A stretch of DNA of 64,000 bases, from positions 1,860,001-1,924,000 of the forward strand of contig NZ_AP017313.1 of assembly GCF_002355435.1 (NCBI RefSeq). Reading direction: 5' to 3'. This document shows, one piece after another, positions 32,179-39,818 of this stretch; position 1 is the first letter of the stretch; the number at the start of each line of letters is the position of its first letter. Source of the DNA: Mucilaginibacter gotjawali. Lineage in GTDB: Bacteria > Bacteroidota > Bacteroidia > Sphingobacteriales > Sphingobacteriaceae. The position numbers and the translations under genes were made by a program. A model generated the notes under the pieces. It made no database searches. It worked only from the letters and a program-made list of their open reading frames with translations, and was not told where the DNA came from.

Positions 32179-33372
32179 CTATAAAGCCAAAACTTCCTTC
32201 ACCCGTTCCGCTGCTTCTTTAAGCAATATGGCCGAGTAAACTTTTAAGCCTGAATTATCAATCAGTTGTTTTGCTTCAACAGCATTTGTTCCCTGTAAAC
32301 GAACGATGATGGGTACCGGGATATTGCCTATTTCGTGGTAAGCATCAATAACACCCTGTGCCACACGGTCGCAACGTACAATACCACCGAAGATATTGAT
32401 CAGGATGGCTTTTACGTGCGGGTCCTTTAAAATGATATTGAAGGCAGCCTTTACGGTTTGTGCATTGGCGGTTCCGCCTACGTCCAAAAAGTTGGCGGGC
32501 TCGCCGCCGGCAAGTTTTATAATATCCATGGTAGCCATGGCTAAACCTGCACCGTTAACCATACAGCCAACGTTACCGTCAAGCTTCACATAGTTAAGGT
32601 TTGATTTTCCGGCCTCAACTTCCATCGGGTCTTCTTCATCGGTATCGCGCATTGCGGCATAATCCGGGTGGCGGAACAAGGCATTTTCATCCAGGTTCAC
32701 TTTGGCGTCAACCGCCAGTATTTTATTGTCGGATGTTTTTAAAACCGGGTTGATTTCAAATTGTGATGAATCAGTAGCGTCATAAGCCTTATATAAGGCA
32801 GTGATGAATTTCACCATTTCCTTAAACGCATCGCCCGAAAGACCAAGATTAAAAGCAATTTTACGTGCCTGGAAGCCTTGCAGGCCAACTTTAGGATCAA
32901 TTTCTTCCTTATGGATCAGCTCGGGGGTTGAGTGTGCAACCTCTTCAATATCCATTCCGCCTTCGGTTGAATACATGATAATGTTGCGGCCTTTTGCCCT
33001 GTCGAGCAATACGCTGATATAAAATTCTTTGGTGGCACTTTCACCGGGGTAATAAACATCCTGGGCAACCAATACTTTTCTTACTAACTTACCTTCGGGC
33101 CCGGTTTGGGGAGTAACCAGCTGCATGCCCAAAATGGCGCCTGCTTTTTCTTTAACTTCCTCTAAATTTTTGGCTAATTTAACGCCACCGCCTTTACCGC
33201 GGCCACCGGCATGGATCTGGGCTTTTACAACTACCCAGTCTGAACCGTAATCTTCTTTCATTTTTTTTGCAGCTTCAGTAGCCTGTTCAACAGTATCGGC
33301 AACAATGCCTTCCTGAACCCTAACGCCAAAGCTTTTTAATATGGCTTTACCCTGATATTCGTGAATGTTCAT
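32179..33372 (-). CDS. sucC: succinate--CoA ligase (ADP-forming) subunit beta
   Basis: Beta subunit of succinyl-CoA synthetase, TCA cycle, 397 aa. The ATP-grasp N-terminus is canonical: MNIHEYQGKAILKSFGV, VVKAQIHAGGRGKGGGVKLA, and EFYISVLLDRAKGRN. The C-terminal ligase domain has LDGNVGCMVNGAGLAMATMD, EPANFLDVGGTA and ILINIFGGIVRCD, with VRLQGTNAVEAKQLI near the end. The alpha subunit gene (sucD) is not next to it, a common arrangement in Bacteroidota. Confidence 0.97.
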   Translation of the reverse strand: MNIHEYQGKAILKSFGVRVQEGIVADTVEQATEAAKKMKEDYGSDWVVVKAQIHAGGRGKGGGVKLAKNLEEVKEKAGAILGMQLVTPQTGPEGKLVRKVLVAQDVYYPGESATKEFYISVLLDRAKGRNIIMYSTEGGMDIEEVAHSTPELIHKEEIDPKVGLQGFQARKIAFNLGLSGDAFKEMVKFITALYKAYDATDSSQFEINPVLKTSDNKILAVDAKVNLDENALFRHPDYAAMRDTDEEDPMEVEAGKSNLNYVKLDGNVGCMVNGAGLAMATMDIIKLAGGEPANFLDVGGTANAQTVKAAFNIILKDPHVKAILINIFGGIVRCDRVAQGVIDAYHEIGNIPVPIIVRLQGTNAVEAKQLIDNSGLKVYSAILLKEAAERVKEVLAL

Positions 33373-33408
33373 GTCTTTTGAAGAATTTGCCGTAAAGCTA
33401 CATTTTTG

Positions 33409-33540
33409 TTTTTAGAGATTAGAGGTTTGAGATTAGATGAATTTGAAAATTTGGCAATTTGATGATTTGAAAATGAAAAAAGTTTACTTTATCAAGCTAA
33501 AAAATCAACTAATCTCCAATCTCTGATCACTAATCTCTAC
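33409..33540. repeat. inverted repeat of AGAGATTAGAGG / CTAATCTCCAATCTCT words
   Basis: Left part (33412-33440) reads AGAGATTAGAGGTTTGAGAT and the right part (33509-33538) reads CTAATCTCCAATCTCTGATC followed by ACTAATCTCT. The middle has its own GATTTGAAAA words. The set recurs at 39724-39742 and 48411-48447. The right arm ends in the -7 box of the next gene. Confidence 0.7.
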
Positions 33541-33545
33541 ATTTG
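33538..33545 (+). promoter_or_regulatory. Bacteroidota -7 box (TACATTTG) before the LolD-like gene
   Basis: TACATTTG matches TAnnTTTG and ends 3 bases before the ATG at 33549, implying a leaderless transcript and confirming the ATG over the upstream TTG at 33543. The TA of the box comes from the end of the CTAATCTCT repeat. Confidence 0.5.
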
Positions 33546-33548
33546 CCC

Positions 33549-34202
33549 ATGCTCAAAGCCAAAAATATCCATAAAGCATACGGACAGCTCGAAATATTGA
33601 AAGGTGTTGACCTTGAGGTGAAAAAAGGCGAGATTGTTACAATAGTAGGCGCCTCAGGCGCGGGGAAGAGCACCTTGCTCAATATATTAGGTACTTTAGA
33701 CAGGCCCGATATGGGCAAGCTTTTTATTGATGGCATTGAAGTAAGCGGGTTGAATAACAAAAATTTAAGCGCGTTCCGCAACCAGCGGATCGGGTTTATA
33801 TTTCAGTTTCATCATTTGCTGGATGAGTTTGATGCAATCGAGAATGTGTGTATCCCGGCTTTTATTGCGGGAACGTCGAAGCCGGATGCAGAAAAAAGAG
33901 CGGTTGAGTTGCTGAAACTGCTTGGCCTTGGCGAAAGATTAAATCATAAACCCAATGAACTATCGGGCGGCGAGCAGCAAAGGGTAGCTGTTGCCCGGGC
34001 ACTGATCAATAATCCGGCTATAATTTTTGCCGACGAACCGTCAGGTAACCTTGACTCGACCAACGCGCTGGAGTTACACCAGTTGTTTATAAAGTTACGT
34101 ACTGATTTTAACCAGACGTTTGTAATTGTTACCCACAACCAGGACCTGGCCGATTTGTCGGACCGTACGGTGATGATGAAGGACGGATTGATCGTAAGTT
34201 AA
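33549..34202 (+). CDS. ABC transporter ATP-binding protein, LolD/MacB type
   Basis: ABC ATPase of 217 aa. Walker A is [16 protein letters not shown]-loop [18 protein letters not shown], signature [16 protein letters not shown], Walker [14 protein letters not shown] and H-loop IVTHNQDLA. It is the LolD group, which extracts lipoproteins from the inner membrane with LolC/E, though MacB-like and FtsE-like roles cannot be separated by sequence alone. No permease gene is adjacent. A short hairpin follows the stop. Confidence 0.85.
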   Translation: MLKAKNIHKAYGQLEILKGVDLEVKKGEIVTIVGASGAGKSTLLNILGTLDRPDMGKLFIDGIEVSGLNNKNLSAFRNQRIGFIFQFHHLLDEFDAIENVCIPAFIAGTSKPDAEKRAVELLKLLGLGERLNHKPNELSGGEQQRVAVARALINNPAIIFADEPSGNLDSTNALELHQLFIKLRTDFNQTFVIVTHNQDLADLSDRTVMMKDGLIVS

Positions 34203-34217
34203 TGAGCCTCATCCCGG

Positions 34218-34236
34218 CCCTCTCCAAAGGAGAGGG
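34218..34236 (+). repeat. CCCTCTCC-AAA-GGAGAGGG hairpin
   Basis: Perfect 8-bp stem with a 3-base loop, 16 bases after the ATPase stop, flanked by CGG and AGGC as in the Bacteroidota CCCTCTCCAAAGGAGAGGG family. It probably works as a terminator, although a T-run is missing. Confidence 0.65.
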
Positions 34237-34293
34237 AGGCAAAAAGGAGATTGCCAACAAATGAAATATTTCTACAATGATTGACTTTCAGAA

Positions 34294-34593
34294 ATGTATA
34301 CTTTAATTACTGCGGCAACATCGGCACAGGCCTATAAACTTAAAAACAGTTTAAATTCTGAAAATGTCATTTTGGGCGATTATCTGGAGTTGCCAGCGCT
34401 TATGCTGAAGAATGCTAATATGATTAAACTGCCCAACCCGGCATCTGACTCGTATGCACATGAAATGTTAACTTTATGCCTGGATAAAAACATAAGTACA
34501 CTGTATGTATTAACTGAAATTGAGAAAGTGAATTTGAAGCCGTCGGAAACTTTGTTTAATGAATATGGGATCGCTATAGTCGATGGACCATAG
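34294..34593 (+). CDS. conserved hypothetical protein, 99 aa
   Basis: Soluble alpha/beta protein, MYTLITAATSAQAYKLKN at the start, then VILGDYLELPALML and MIKLPNPASDSYAHEMLTL. The layout suggests a small Rossmann-like or pre-ATP-grasp fold, similar to the N-terminal domain of ATP-grasp ligases, but with no catalytic domain attached; this is a weak structural guess. The last five codons (VDGP and stop) are made by the start of the CGATGGACCATAG repeat, so the repeat supplies the C-terminus. Confidence 0.65.
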   Translation: MYTLITAATSAQAYKLKNSLNSENVILGDYLELPALMLKNANMIKLPNPASDSYAHEMLTLCLDKNISTLYVLTEIEKVNLKPSETLFNEYGIAIVDGP

Positions 34594-34680
34594 TCCATGG
34601 TCCATAGCTGGAAAGGTAAAATTAAGGCAAAATACTAAAACTAAAATAACCATGGACCATGGTCTATGGACTATCGACCA
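34577..34680. repeat. inverted repeat of CCATGGTCCATAG words
   Basis: The left arm (34577-34608: AGTCGATGGACCATAGTCC, then ATGGTCCATAG) and right arm (34650-34680: CCATGGACCATGGTC, then TATGGACTATCGACC) are near complements. It starts inside the preceding gene and ends 5 bases before the next ATG. Related copies are at 54883-54914 and 58627-58659. Confidence 0.8.
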
Positions 34681-34685
34681 AATAA

Positions 34686-35525
34686 ATGAAGCTACACACC
34701 ATAGATACCGGTTTTTTTAAATTAGACGGCGGCGCCATGTTTGGCGTGGTGCCAAAAACAATATGGAACCGCACTAACCCGGCTGACGAAAACAACCTTT
34801 GTACCTGGGCCATGCGCTGTTTGCTGGTGGAGGACGAAGGCAGGCTGATCCTGATAGATACGGGTATCGGCAATAAACAGGATGAACGGTTTTTTAGTCA
34901 TTATTATTTGCATGGTGACGCCAGCCTGGATAGTTCACTTGCGAAATCGGGCTTTCACCGCGATGATATAACGGATGTTTTTTTAACCCATTTGCATTTT
35001 GACCATGTTGGCGGGGCTGTTGTGCGGGAGGGCGACAAACTGGCACCGGCTTTTAAAAATGCCACCTATTGGAGCAATGAACAACACTGGGAATGGGCCG
35101 TTAACCCAAATGAAAGGGAAAAAGCATCGTTTTTGAAAGAAAATATTTTACCTATACAGGAGAGCGGGCAATTGAAGTTTATCCCTGCAGAAGACGGGTT
35201 TAAATTTACGGACAATATCAGCATAAAATTTGCTTACGGGCACACCGATGCGATGATGCTGCCTTTGATCAACTACAAAGGGCATTCCGTATTATACATG
35301 GCAGACCTGCTGCCATCAGTGGGGCATATTCCGTTGCCATACGTAATGGCTTATGATATGTTCCCCCTGAAAACTTTGCGCGAAAAAAAACTTTTTTTAA
35401 CGGAGGCTATTGAAAAACGATATATTTTGTATCTTGAACACGACCCCGTAAACGAATGTTGTACATTACATCAAACCGAAAAAGGCATTAGGCTAAAGGA
35501 AACTTTTAACCTGAAAGAAATTTAA
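34686..35525 (+). CDS. MBL-fold metallo-hydrolase
   Basis: Metallo-beta-lactamase-fold hydrolase of 279 aa, lactonase-like. The metal motif is VFLTHLHFDHVGGAV (HxHxDH, about residues 97-109), with LILIDTGIGNKQ upstream. Further metal-ligand His/Asp are in FAYGHTDAMM and HSVLYMADLLPSVGHI, and a later His in YLEHDPVNECC. Family members open lactones or cleave thioesters and phosphodiesters; the exact substrate is unknown. There is no signal peptide, so the enzyme is cytoplasmic. Confidence 0.88.
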   Translation: MKLHTIDTGFFKLDGGAMFGVVPKTIWNRTNPADENNLCTWAMRCLLVEDEGRLILIDTGIGNKQDERFFSHYYLHGDASLDSSLAKSGFHRDDITDVFLTHLHFDHVGGAVVREGDKLAPAFKNATYWSNEQHWEWAVNPNEREKASFLKENILPIQESGQLKFIPAEDGFKFTDNISIKFAYGHTDAMMLPLINYKGHSVLYMADLLPSVGHIPLPYVMAYDMFPLKTLREKKLFLTEAIEKRYILYLEHDPVNECCTLHQTEKGIRLKETFNLKEI

Positions 35526-35634
35526 ACAGGGGTTAATTTTTACCACAAAAACCGTGCAATAACACACATAAAATCAGCAAAATGTAAATATTTTTTTATG
35601 TAAAGATTAGTTAAAAAATCTTGCAACAATTTCC

Positions 35635-35642
35635 TACCTTTG
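35635..35642 (+). promoter_or_regulatory. -7 box (TACCTTTG) before rpoD
   Basis: TACCTTTG matches TAnnTTTG about 40 bases before the ATG of the sigma factor gene. The upstream region is AT-rich with TTTTTTTATG but lacks a clear -33 TTTG at 19-21 bases. Confidence 0.4.
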
Positions 35643-35683
35643 CACGTTCATTTCTAAAATAAAAATCGAGGCTAATAAAATAA

Positions 35684-36544
35684 ATGAGACAACTCAAAAT
35701 AACCCAATCAATTACCAATCGTGAGTCGCAATCTCTTGATAAGTATTTACACGAAATTGGTAAAGTTGACCTGATCACAGCCGAAGAAGAAGTAATATTA
35801 GCTCAAAAAATCAGGGAAGGTGATCAGGCAGCGTTAGAGCGTTTGACCAAAACCAACCTTCGTTTCGTGGTTTCAGTAGCTAAACAATATCAAAACCAGG
35901 GCTTAACCCTTGGCGACTTAATAAACGAGGGTAACCTTGGCCTGATAAAAGCTGCAAAGCGTTTTGACGAAACAAAAGGCTTTAAATTCATTTCATACGC
36001 CGTATGGTGGATCCGCCAGTCAATATTGCAGGCTATTGCCGAGCAATCGCGCATAGTGCGTTTACCATTGAACCAGGTAGGCTCATTAAGCAAGATCAGC
36101 AAAGCATTTTCGAAATTGGAGCAGGAATATGAGCGCGAACCTTCACCTGAAGAGTTGGCGGATATGCTGGAAACTACGGTTGATAAAATCTCCGACACGT
36201 TAAGCAATTCAGGGCGCCATGTATCTATGGATGCGCCGTTTGTGCAGGGCGAAGAAAATACGCTGCTGGATGTATTGGAAAACCAGGAACCCAATACCGA
36301 TTCGATACTGATTAATGAATCATTGTCTGAAGAGATCAAACGTTCCCTTTCAACCCTTACCGAACGCGAGCGCGAAATTATCGTATTGTTCTTCGGTTTA
36401 GGCACCAATCATCCGCTTTCCCTGGAAGAGATCGGCGAGAAATTTAATCTTACCCGCGAGCGTGTAAGGCAGATAAAAGATAAGGCATTGCAAAGGCTTC
36501 GCCATACTTCAAGAAGCAAGATCCTGAAATCATATTTAGGATAA
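35684..36544 (+). CDS. rpoD: primary RNA polymerase sigma factor (SigA/RpoD type)
   Basis: Housekeeping sigma-70 factor, 286 aa. The N-terminus is the Bacteroidota form without region 1.1, beginning directly with [20 protein letters not shown] (region 1.2). Region 2 has [41 protein letters not shown], including the -10 binding helix; region 3 follows ([18 protein letters not shown]); region 4 has [37 protein letters not shown]. It recognises the TAnnTTTG promoters noted in this window. A clean terminator follows. Confidence 0.97.
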   Translation: MRQLKITQSITNRESQSLDKYLHEIGKVDLITAEEEVILAQKIREGDQAALERLTKTNLRFVVSVAKQYQNQGLTLGDLINEGNLGLIKAAKRFDETKGFKFISYAVWWIRQSILQAIAEQSRIVRLPLNQVGSLSKISKAFSKLEQEYEREPSPEELADMLETTVDKISDTLSNSGRHVSMDAPFVQGEENTLLDVLENQEPNTDSILINESLSEEIKRSLSTLTEREREIIVLFFGLGTNHPLSLEEIGEKFNLTRERVRQIKDKALQRLRHTSRSKILKSYLG

Positions 36545-36560
36545 TAAAAATGGAATTAAT

Positions 36561-36593
36561 AAAAGCCATCAGTGTAAACTGGTGGCTTTTTTA
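36561..36593 (+). terminator. intrinsic terminator after rpoD
   Basis: Stem AAAAGCCATCAG / CTGGTGGCTTTT (one G-T pair) with a 6-base loop and a run of six T, 16 bases after the stop. This is the strongest classical terminator in the window. Confidence 0.85.
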
Positions 36594-36627
36594 GTTTATA
36601 CGGGTTTCATACAATAATCAGGGGGAA

Positions 36628-36987
36628 ATGCTGTTTGATAGGTTGTCGCAATTATTATTGAAAACTTTATCCTTCATTACTTTCCAGTTTTACAAAATAC
36701 TGCTGCTGTTTAATATCGCCTGCACATTGCTGGCTATTGCGGTTGTTTGGTACGGCTTTGGGCATATAGATGCCTTCATTCTTTTTATAGCAAAAATATT
36801 TGGATTCGCCGGCGCGGTTATGCTGCACCAGTACAGTGCAAAAGAGACTTACTACTATTTCCGCAACGCTGGCTATCGAATGAGATCGGTGGTTCTTATG
36901 GCTCTCCTGGCGGATGCACTGCTTTATTCCCTTTCAGTTTTCCTGTTTAACCTCATTACTTATGCAGCCGGACATTTTAAAAGTTGA
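36628..36987 (+). CDS. membrane protein, 119 aa, partner of an ABC ATPase
   Basis: I do not recognise this family. Three to four hydrophobic helices (about residues 10-20, 23-42, 47-66, 88-112) with a polar, aromatic stretch YSAKETYYYFRNAGYRM between helices 3 and 4. It overlaps the next gene's start by 26 bases, so the two are coupled and it may be the membrane subunit of that ATPase, although it is much shorter than known ABC permeases. A purine-rich GGGGGAA lies just upstream of the ATG. Confidence 0.65.
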   Translation: MLFDRLSQLLLKTLSFITFQFYKILLLFNIACTLLAIAVVWYGFGHIDAFILFIAKIFGFAGAVMLHQYSAKETYYYFRNAGYRMRSVVLMALLADALLYSLSVFLFNLITYAAGHFKS

Positions 36988-37627
36988 TAGTGTGCAGCTA
37001 TCATTTAATGACAGGAAAATTTTGCAGGATGTGTTTCTTCAATGCAGGCGGGGCGAAATTGTGGGGCTGCTGGGTCGCAATGGCTCGGGTAAATCATCAT
37101 TACTAAAGATAATTTTTGGTTCGCTCATCCCTTCCTATAAATACGTAAGTATCAACGACGAATACATTTATAGCGGTTACGCCGATGGGCGGATCGCTTA
37201 TTTGCCCCAGCATAATTACCTGCCCCATGGCATTAAGATCAGCGCGTTAGCCAGAACGATGATCGACAAACTGTTTTGGGAAGAATTTGCCGATCAGCAA
37301 ATCTATCAAAAACATCACCATAAAACAGTGGGGCAACTATCAGGCGGAGAGTTAAGAATGCTGGAAACCTTAATGATCATCTACAATAAAGCAGATTTTA
37401 TATTGCTCGACGAACCATTTACCCATATTTCGCCGGTACAAACTGAATACTTTAAGCCGGTAATAAAGGCCTGCGCCAAAAGAAAAGGCATCATCATCAC
37501 CGACCATCAATATTACAATGTGCTGGACGTAAGTGACAAACTTATTGTTTTGGAAAATGGCTGTACCAAACCAATTAATCATGTTGATGAATTAATTACT
37601 TACCATTATATTAGCGGTATAAAATAA
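36962..37627 (+). CDS. ABC transporter ATP-binding protein
   Basis: ABC ATPase of 221 aa. Walker [17 protein letters not shown]-loop near YLPQHNYLPHGIKI; signature: QLSGGELRMLETLMI; Walker B: FILLDEPFTHISPVQ; H-loop replaced by ITDHQYYNV. The start is the ATG at 36962 (MQPDILKVDSVQLS); the longer open frame overlaps the membrane gene deeply. The signature lacks the usual QRV segment after SGGE, and the ATPase has the small size of lipoprotein or antibiotic-type exporters. Its only likely partner is the 119-aa membrane protein. Confidence 0.8.
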   Translation: MQPDILKVDSVQLSFNDRKILQDVFLQCRRGEIVGLLGRNGSGKSSLLKIIFGSLIPSYKYVSINDEYIYSGYADGRIAYLPQHNYLPHGIKISALARTMIDKLFWEEFADQQIYQKHHHKTVGQLSGGELRMLETLMIIYNKADFILLDEPFTHISPVQTEYFKPVIKACAKRKGIIITDHQYYNVLDVSDKLIVLENGCTKPINHVDELITYHYISGIK

Positions 37628-37631
37628 GATA

Positions 37632-38417
37632 ATGACGATTCCGATATACCAGGCTGATGCCTTTACCGATCAACTTTTTGGCGGCAACCCTGCGGCTATT
37701 TGTCCGCTGGATAATTGGCTGCCGGATGAAATCATGCAAAAAATTGCGATAGAAAATAACCTTGCTGAGACCGCTTTTTTTGTAAAAAATGAGACAGGGT
37801 ACAAACTGAGGTGGTTTACGCCGGAATATGAGATTGATTTGTGCGGCCATGCCACCTTAGCTTCGGCCCATATTTTATTTAGCGAATTGGGTTTTGCAGG
37901 TGATGAAATTCATTTTGAAACGGTAAAGGCGGGCGTATTGACGGTGAAAAAGGACGGTGATAAATATTCGATGGATTTTCCTTCCAGGCCGCCGATCCAC
38001 ATTGAACCGCCTATAGGGCTGGTAGAGGCCCTGGGAGAAAAGCAACCGCTGGAAGTTTTACGGTCGAGGGATTATTTTTTGGTTTACGAATCGGAAGATG
38101 ATATTAAGGATATATCGCCTGATTTTTATGCGCTGTCAAAAATGGATACGGTTGGCGTAATTGTAACGGCAAAAGGTGATAAAGCAGACTTTGTATCGCG
38201 TTTTTTTGCGCCGGGCGCGGGTATTCCTGAAGATCCGGTAACCGGTTCGGCACATTGCAACCTGATACCTTACTGGGCCGATAAACTGGGTAAGGATAAG
38301 TTGCATGCCTACCAGCTTTCTGCCCGTAAAGGCGAGCTATGGTGCGAACTGCATGGCGACAGGGTCCTGATCAGCGGCAAGGCGGTGACGTATTTGAGGG
38401 GGGAGATTGGTTTTTGA
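37632..38417 (+). CDS. PhzF family phenazine biosynthesis-like protein
   Basis: Isomerase-fold protein of 261 aa of the PhzF/DapF-like superfamily. Signatures are YQADAFTDQLFGGNPAAICPL at the start, MQKIAIENNLAETAFFV with the conserved catalytic Glu, RWFTPEYEIDLCGHATLASAHIL, and the C-terminal APGAGIPEDPVTGSAHCNLIPYW. In phenazine producers PhzF isomerises DHHA, but most family members have no phenazine pathway and unknown substrates; no phz genes are present here. It starts 4 bases after the ABC ATPase stop. Confidence 0.9.
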   Translation: MTIPIYQADAFTDQLFGGNPAAICPLDNWLPDEIMQKIAIENNLAETAFFVKNETGYKLRWFTPEYEIDLCGHATLASAHILFSELGFAGDEIHFETVKAGVLTVKKDGDKYSMDFPSRPPIHIEPPIGLVEALGEKQPLEVLRSRDYFLVYESEDDIKDISPDFYALSKMDTVGVIVTAKGDKADFVSRFFAPGAGIPEDPVTGSAHCNLIPYWADKLGKDKLHAYQLSARKGELWCELHGDRVLISGKAVTYLRGEIGF

Positions 38418-38517
38418 GGTGAAAGGTTAAAGGCGAAAGCTGAAAGGTTTTTAATTTATGGGGAGTTGCTTAGAACTCGTTTTACCTTTCGCCTTTTACC
38501 TTTCACCCTTAACCTCC
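38418..38517. repeat. inverted repeat of GAAAGGTTAAAGGCGAAAG words
   Basis: Left arm 38418-38450 (GGTGAAAGGTTAAAGGCGAA) and right arm 38479-38514 (ACCTTTCGCCTTTTACCTTT) pair closely with a short spacer, between two convergent genes. It belongs to the GAAAGGT word set seen again at 39163-39266 and 43423-43590. Confidence 0.8.
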
Positions 38518-38518
38518 A

Positions 38519-39157
38519 TTAATACCCTACTGTAAACCTCTCCCTGGCATGCAGCGGGGTTTCCAGCTCATCAATAGCCGCCACTGCATAATCTTCCATC
38601 GAGATCCAGCTATGGCCGTCGGCGCCGGTGATCAGTTGATCTTTTCCTGTGCGGAATTTTCCGGTTCGCTCACCCGGAACGATTTCAGCAGCCGGGCTAA
38701 AATAGGTCCATTCTATATCCTTTTCCTGCTGGTATATTTTTAATGCTTCCCGGTGCGCTAATGCCGCGGCTTTATATGCAGGCGGAAAATCCGGCGTATC
38801 AACCAGTTGAACACCTGGTGACACTTCCAGGCTCCCTGCGCCGCCCACTATCAATAATCGTTTTACGCCGGCCTGTTTCAGCCCGTTCAATAATGGTGTT
38901 GTGATTTCCGAAAAAGTAGACGGCTGCGCGCCACGGGTAAAATTATAGGCGCATACCACAGCGTCATGGTCAAATACCGCAGCTTCTACATCCTGCGTAT
39001 CAAACAGGTTGCCCCGGGCAACCCGCAGGTGTGGATGCTCAAATGTGTAATTTTCAGGATGGCGGGCTATGGCCGTAACCGCATGCCCGCGGTTGAGTGC
39101 TTCGTTTACAATCCGGCTGCCAATGCGGCCGCTTGCTCCAAATATTGCTATCTTCAT
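38519..39157 (-). CDS. NAD(P)-binding oxidoreductase (atypical SDR)
   Basis: Atypical short-chain dehydrogenase of 212 aa. The dinucleotide-binding loop is MKIAIFGASGRIGSRIVNEAL (GxxGxxG), followed by RHPENYTFEHPHLRVARGNLFD and a mid-region IVGGAGSLEVSPGVQLVDTPDFP. This GASGRIG/VGGAGSLEV pattern is shared by the YwnB-like NmrA/SDR_a5 group of putative NAD(P)H-binding reductases. There is no signal peptide and no clear partner gene. Confidence 0.85.
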   Translation of the reverse strand: MKIAIFGASGRIGSRIVNEALNRGHAVTAIARHPENYTFEHPHLRVARGNLFDTQDVEAAVFDHDAVVCAYNFTRGAQPSTFSEITTPLLNGLKQAGVKRLLIVGGAGSLEVSPGVQLVDTPDFPPAYKAAALAHREALKIYQQEKDIEWTYFSPAAEIVPGERTGKFRTGKDQLITGADGHSWISMEDYAVAAIDELETPLHARERFTVGY

Positions 39158-39818
39158 GTTTTAAAAGGTGGATGGTTAAAGGTAAAAGGTTAAAGGTTTG
39201 GAGTTTATTTTAATAAACTTTTTACACGAACACCGGCTTTTACCTTTCGCCTTTTACCATTAACCTCAATCCGAAAATATTGTTTAAAAAATGAAAATTT
39301 TACCAGGTATTTCGGCCCTGCAACCTCTTGTACAGGACCAGGTGTAAACTTAAACCGGGATTAATCAGTAGAAAGCAGCAATGCTGATTTGTGAAATAGT
39401 TGATATTCAGATAATTATAGCTTATTTATTAAATAGAAAAGAAATAAAATCACTGATTACCAGCTAATTAGATGAATTTTGGATTTTTAAAAATATGAAA
39501 TATGCTGATAATGAGCGTGTTTCATAGCGTTCCACCTGTTTCGCGTGGAAAAGTGGAACGCTTTAGATCGAAATAACCATAGAAAACATTTGAATGCCCA
39601 TACTATCCGTTGCAGAACCGGCATTTCGGTAAAAACTCATCTCTGCCGTATAACTTAGGTTATTTTTGCCGAAACGTTAGTTGCAGCTTCTTTCGGACTT
39701 CCGTACTTTTCGGACTTCCGTACTAATCTCCAATCACTAACCGCTAAAAAAATCCTTAAAAATGATTTTTTTTTGATTACTTTGAAGGTTCGAAATTTTT
39801 AAGATCAGTAAAGAATAA
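39158..39818. other. 661-base intergenic region upstream of smc
   Basis: No gene found. It holds: an inverted repeat of GGTTAAAGGTAAAAGG words (39163-39266); an AT-rich stretch without structure (39270-39515); a 10-bp perfect stem AGCGTTCCAC / GTGGAACGCT (39526-39535 and 39553-39562) enclosing TGTTTCGCGTGGAAAA, which resembles a degenerate parS site; and single-arm copies of the TTTCGGACTTCCG (39684-39724) and CTAATCTCCAATCACTAA (39724-39742) words. A TTACTTTG at 39777-39784 is one base short of the -7 consensus and may still be the smc promoter. Confidence 0.7.

Noticed and set aside
35600-35683. A full -33/-7 promoter for rpoD
   Set aside because: A -7 box is present, but the only TTG upstream is too close (11 bases) for a -33 element, so only the -7 box is reported.
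39158-39818. tRNA or small RNA gene upstream of smc
   Set aside because: No cloverleaf or intrinsic promoter-terminator pair was seen; the structure found is hairpin repeats and a possible parS-like site.
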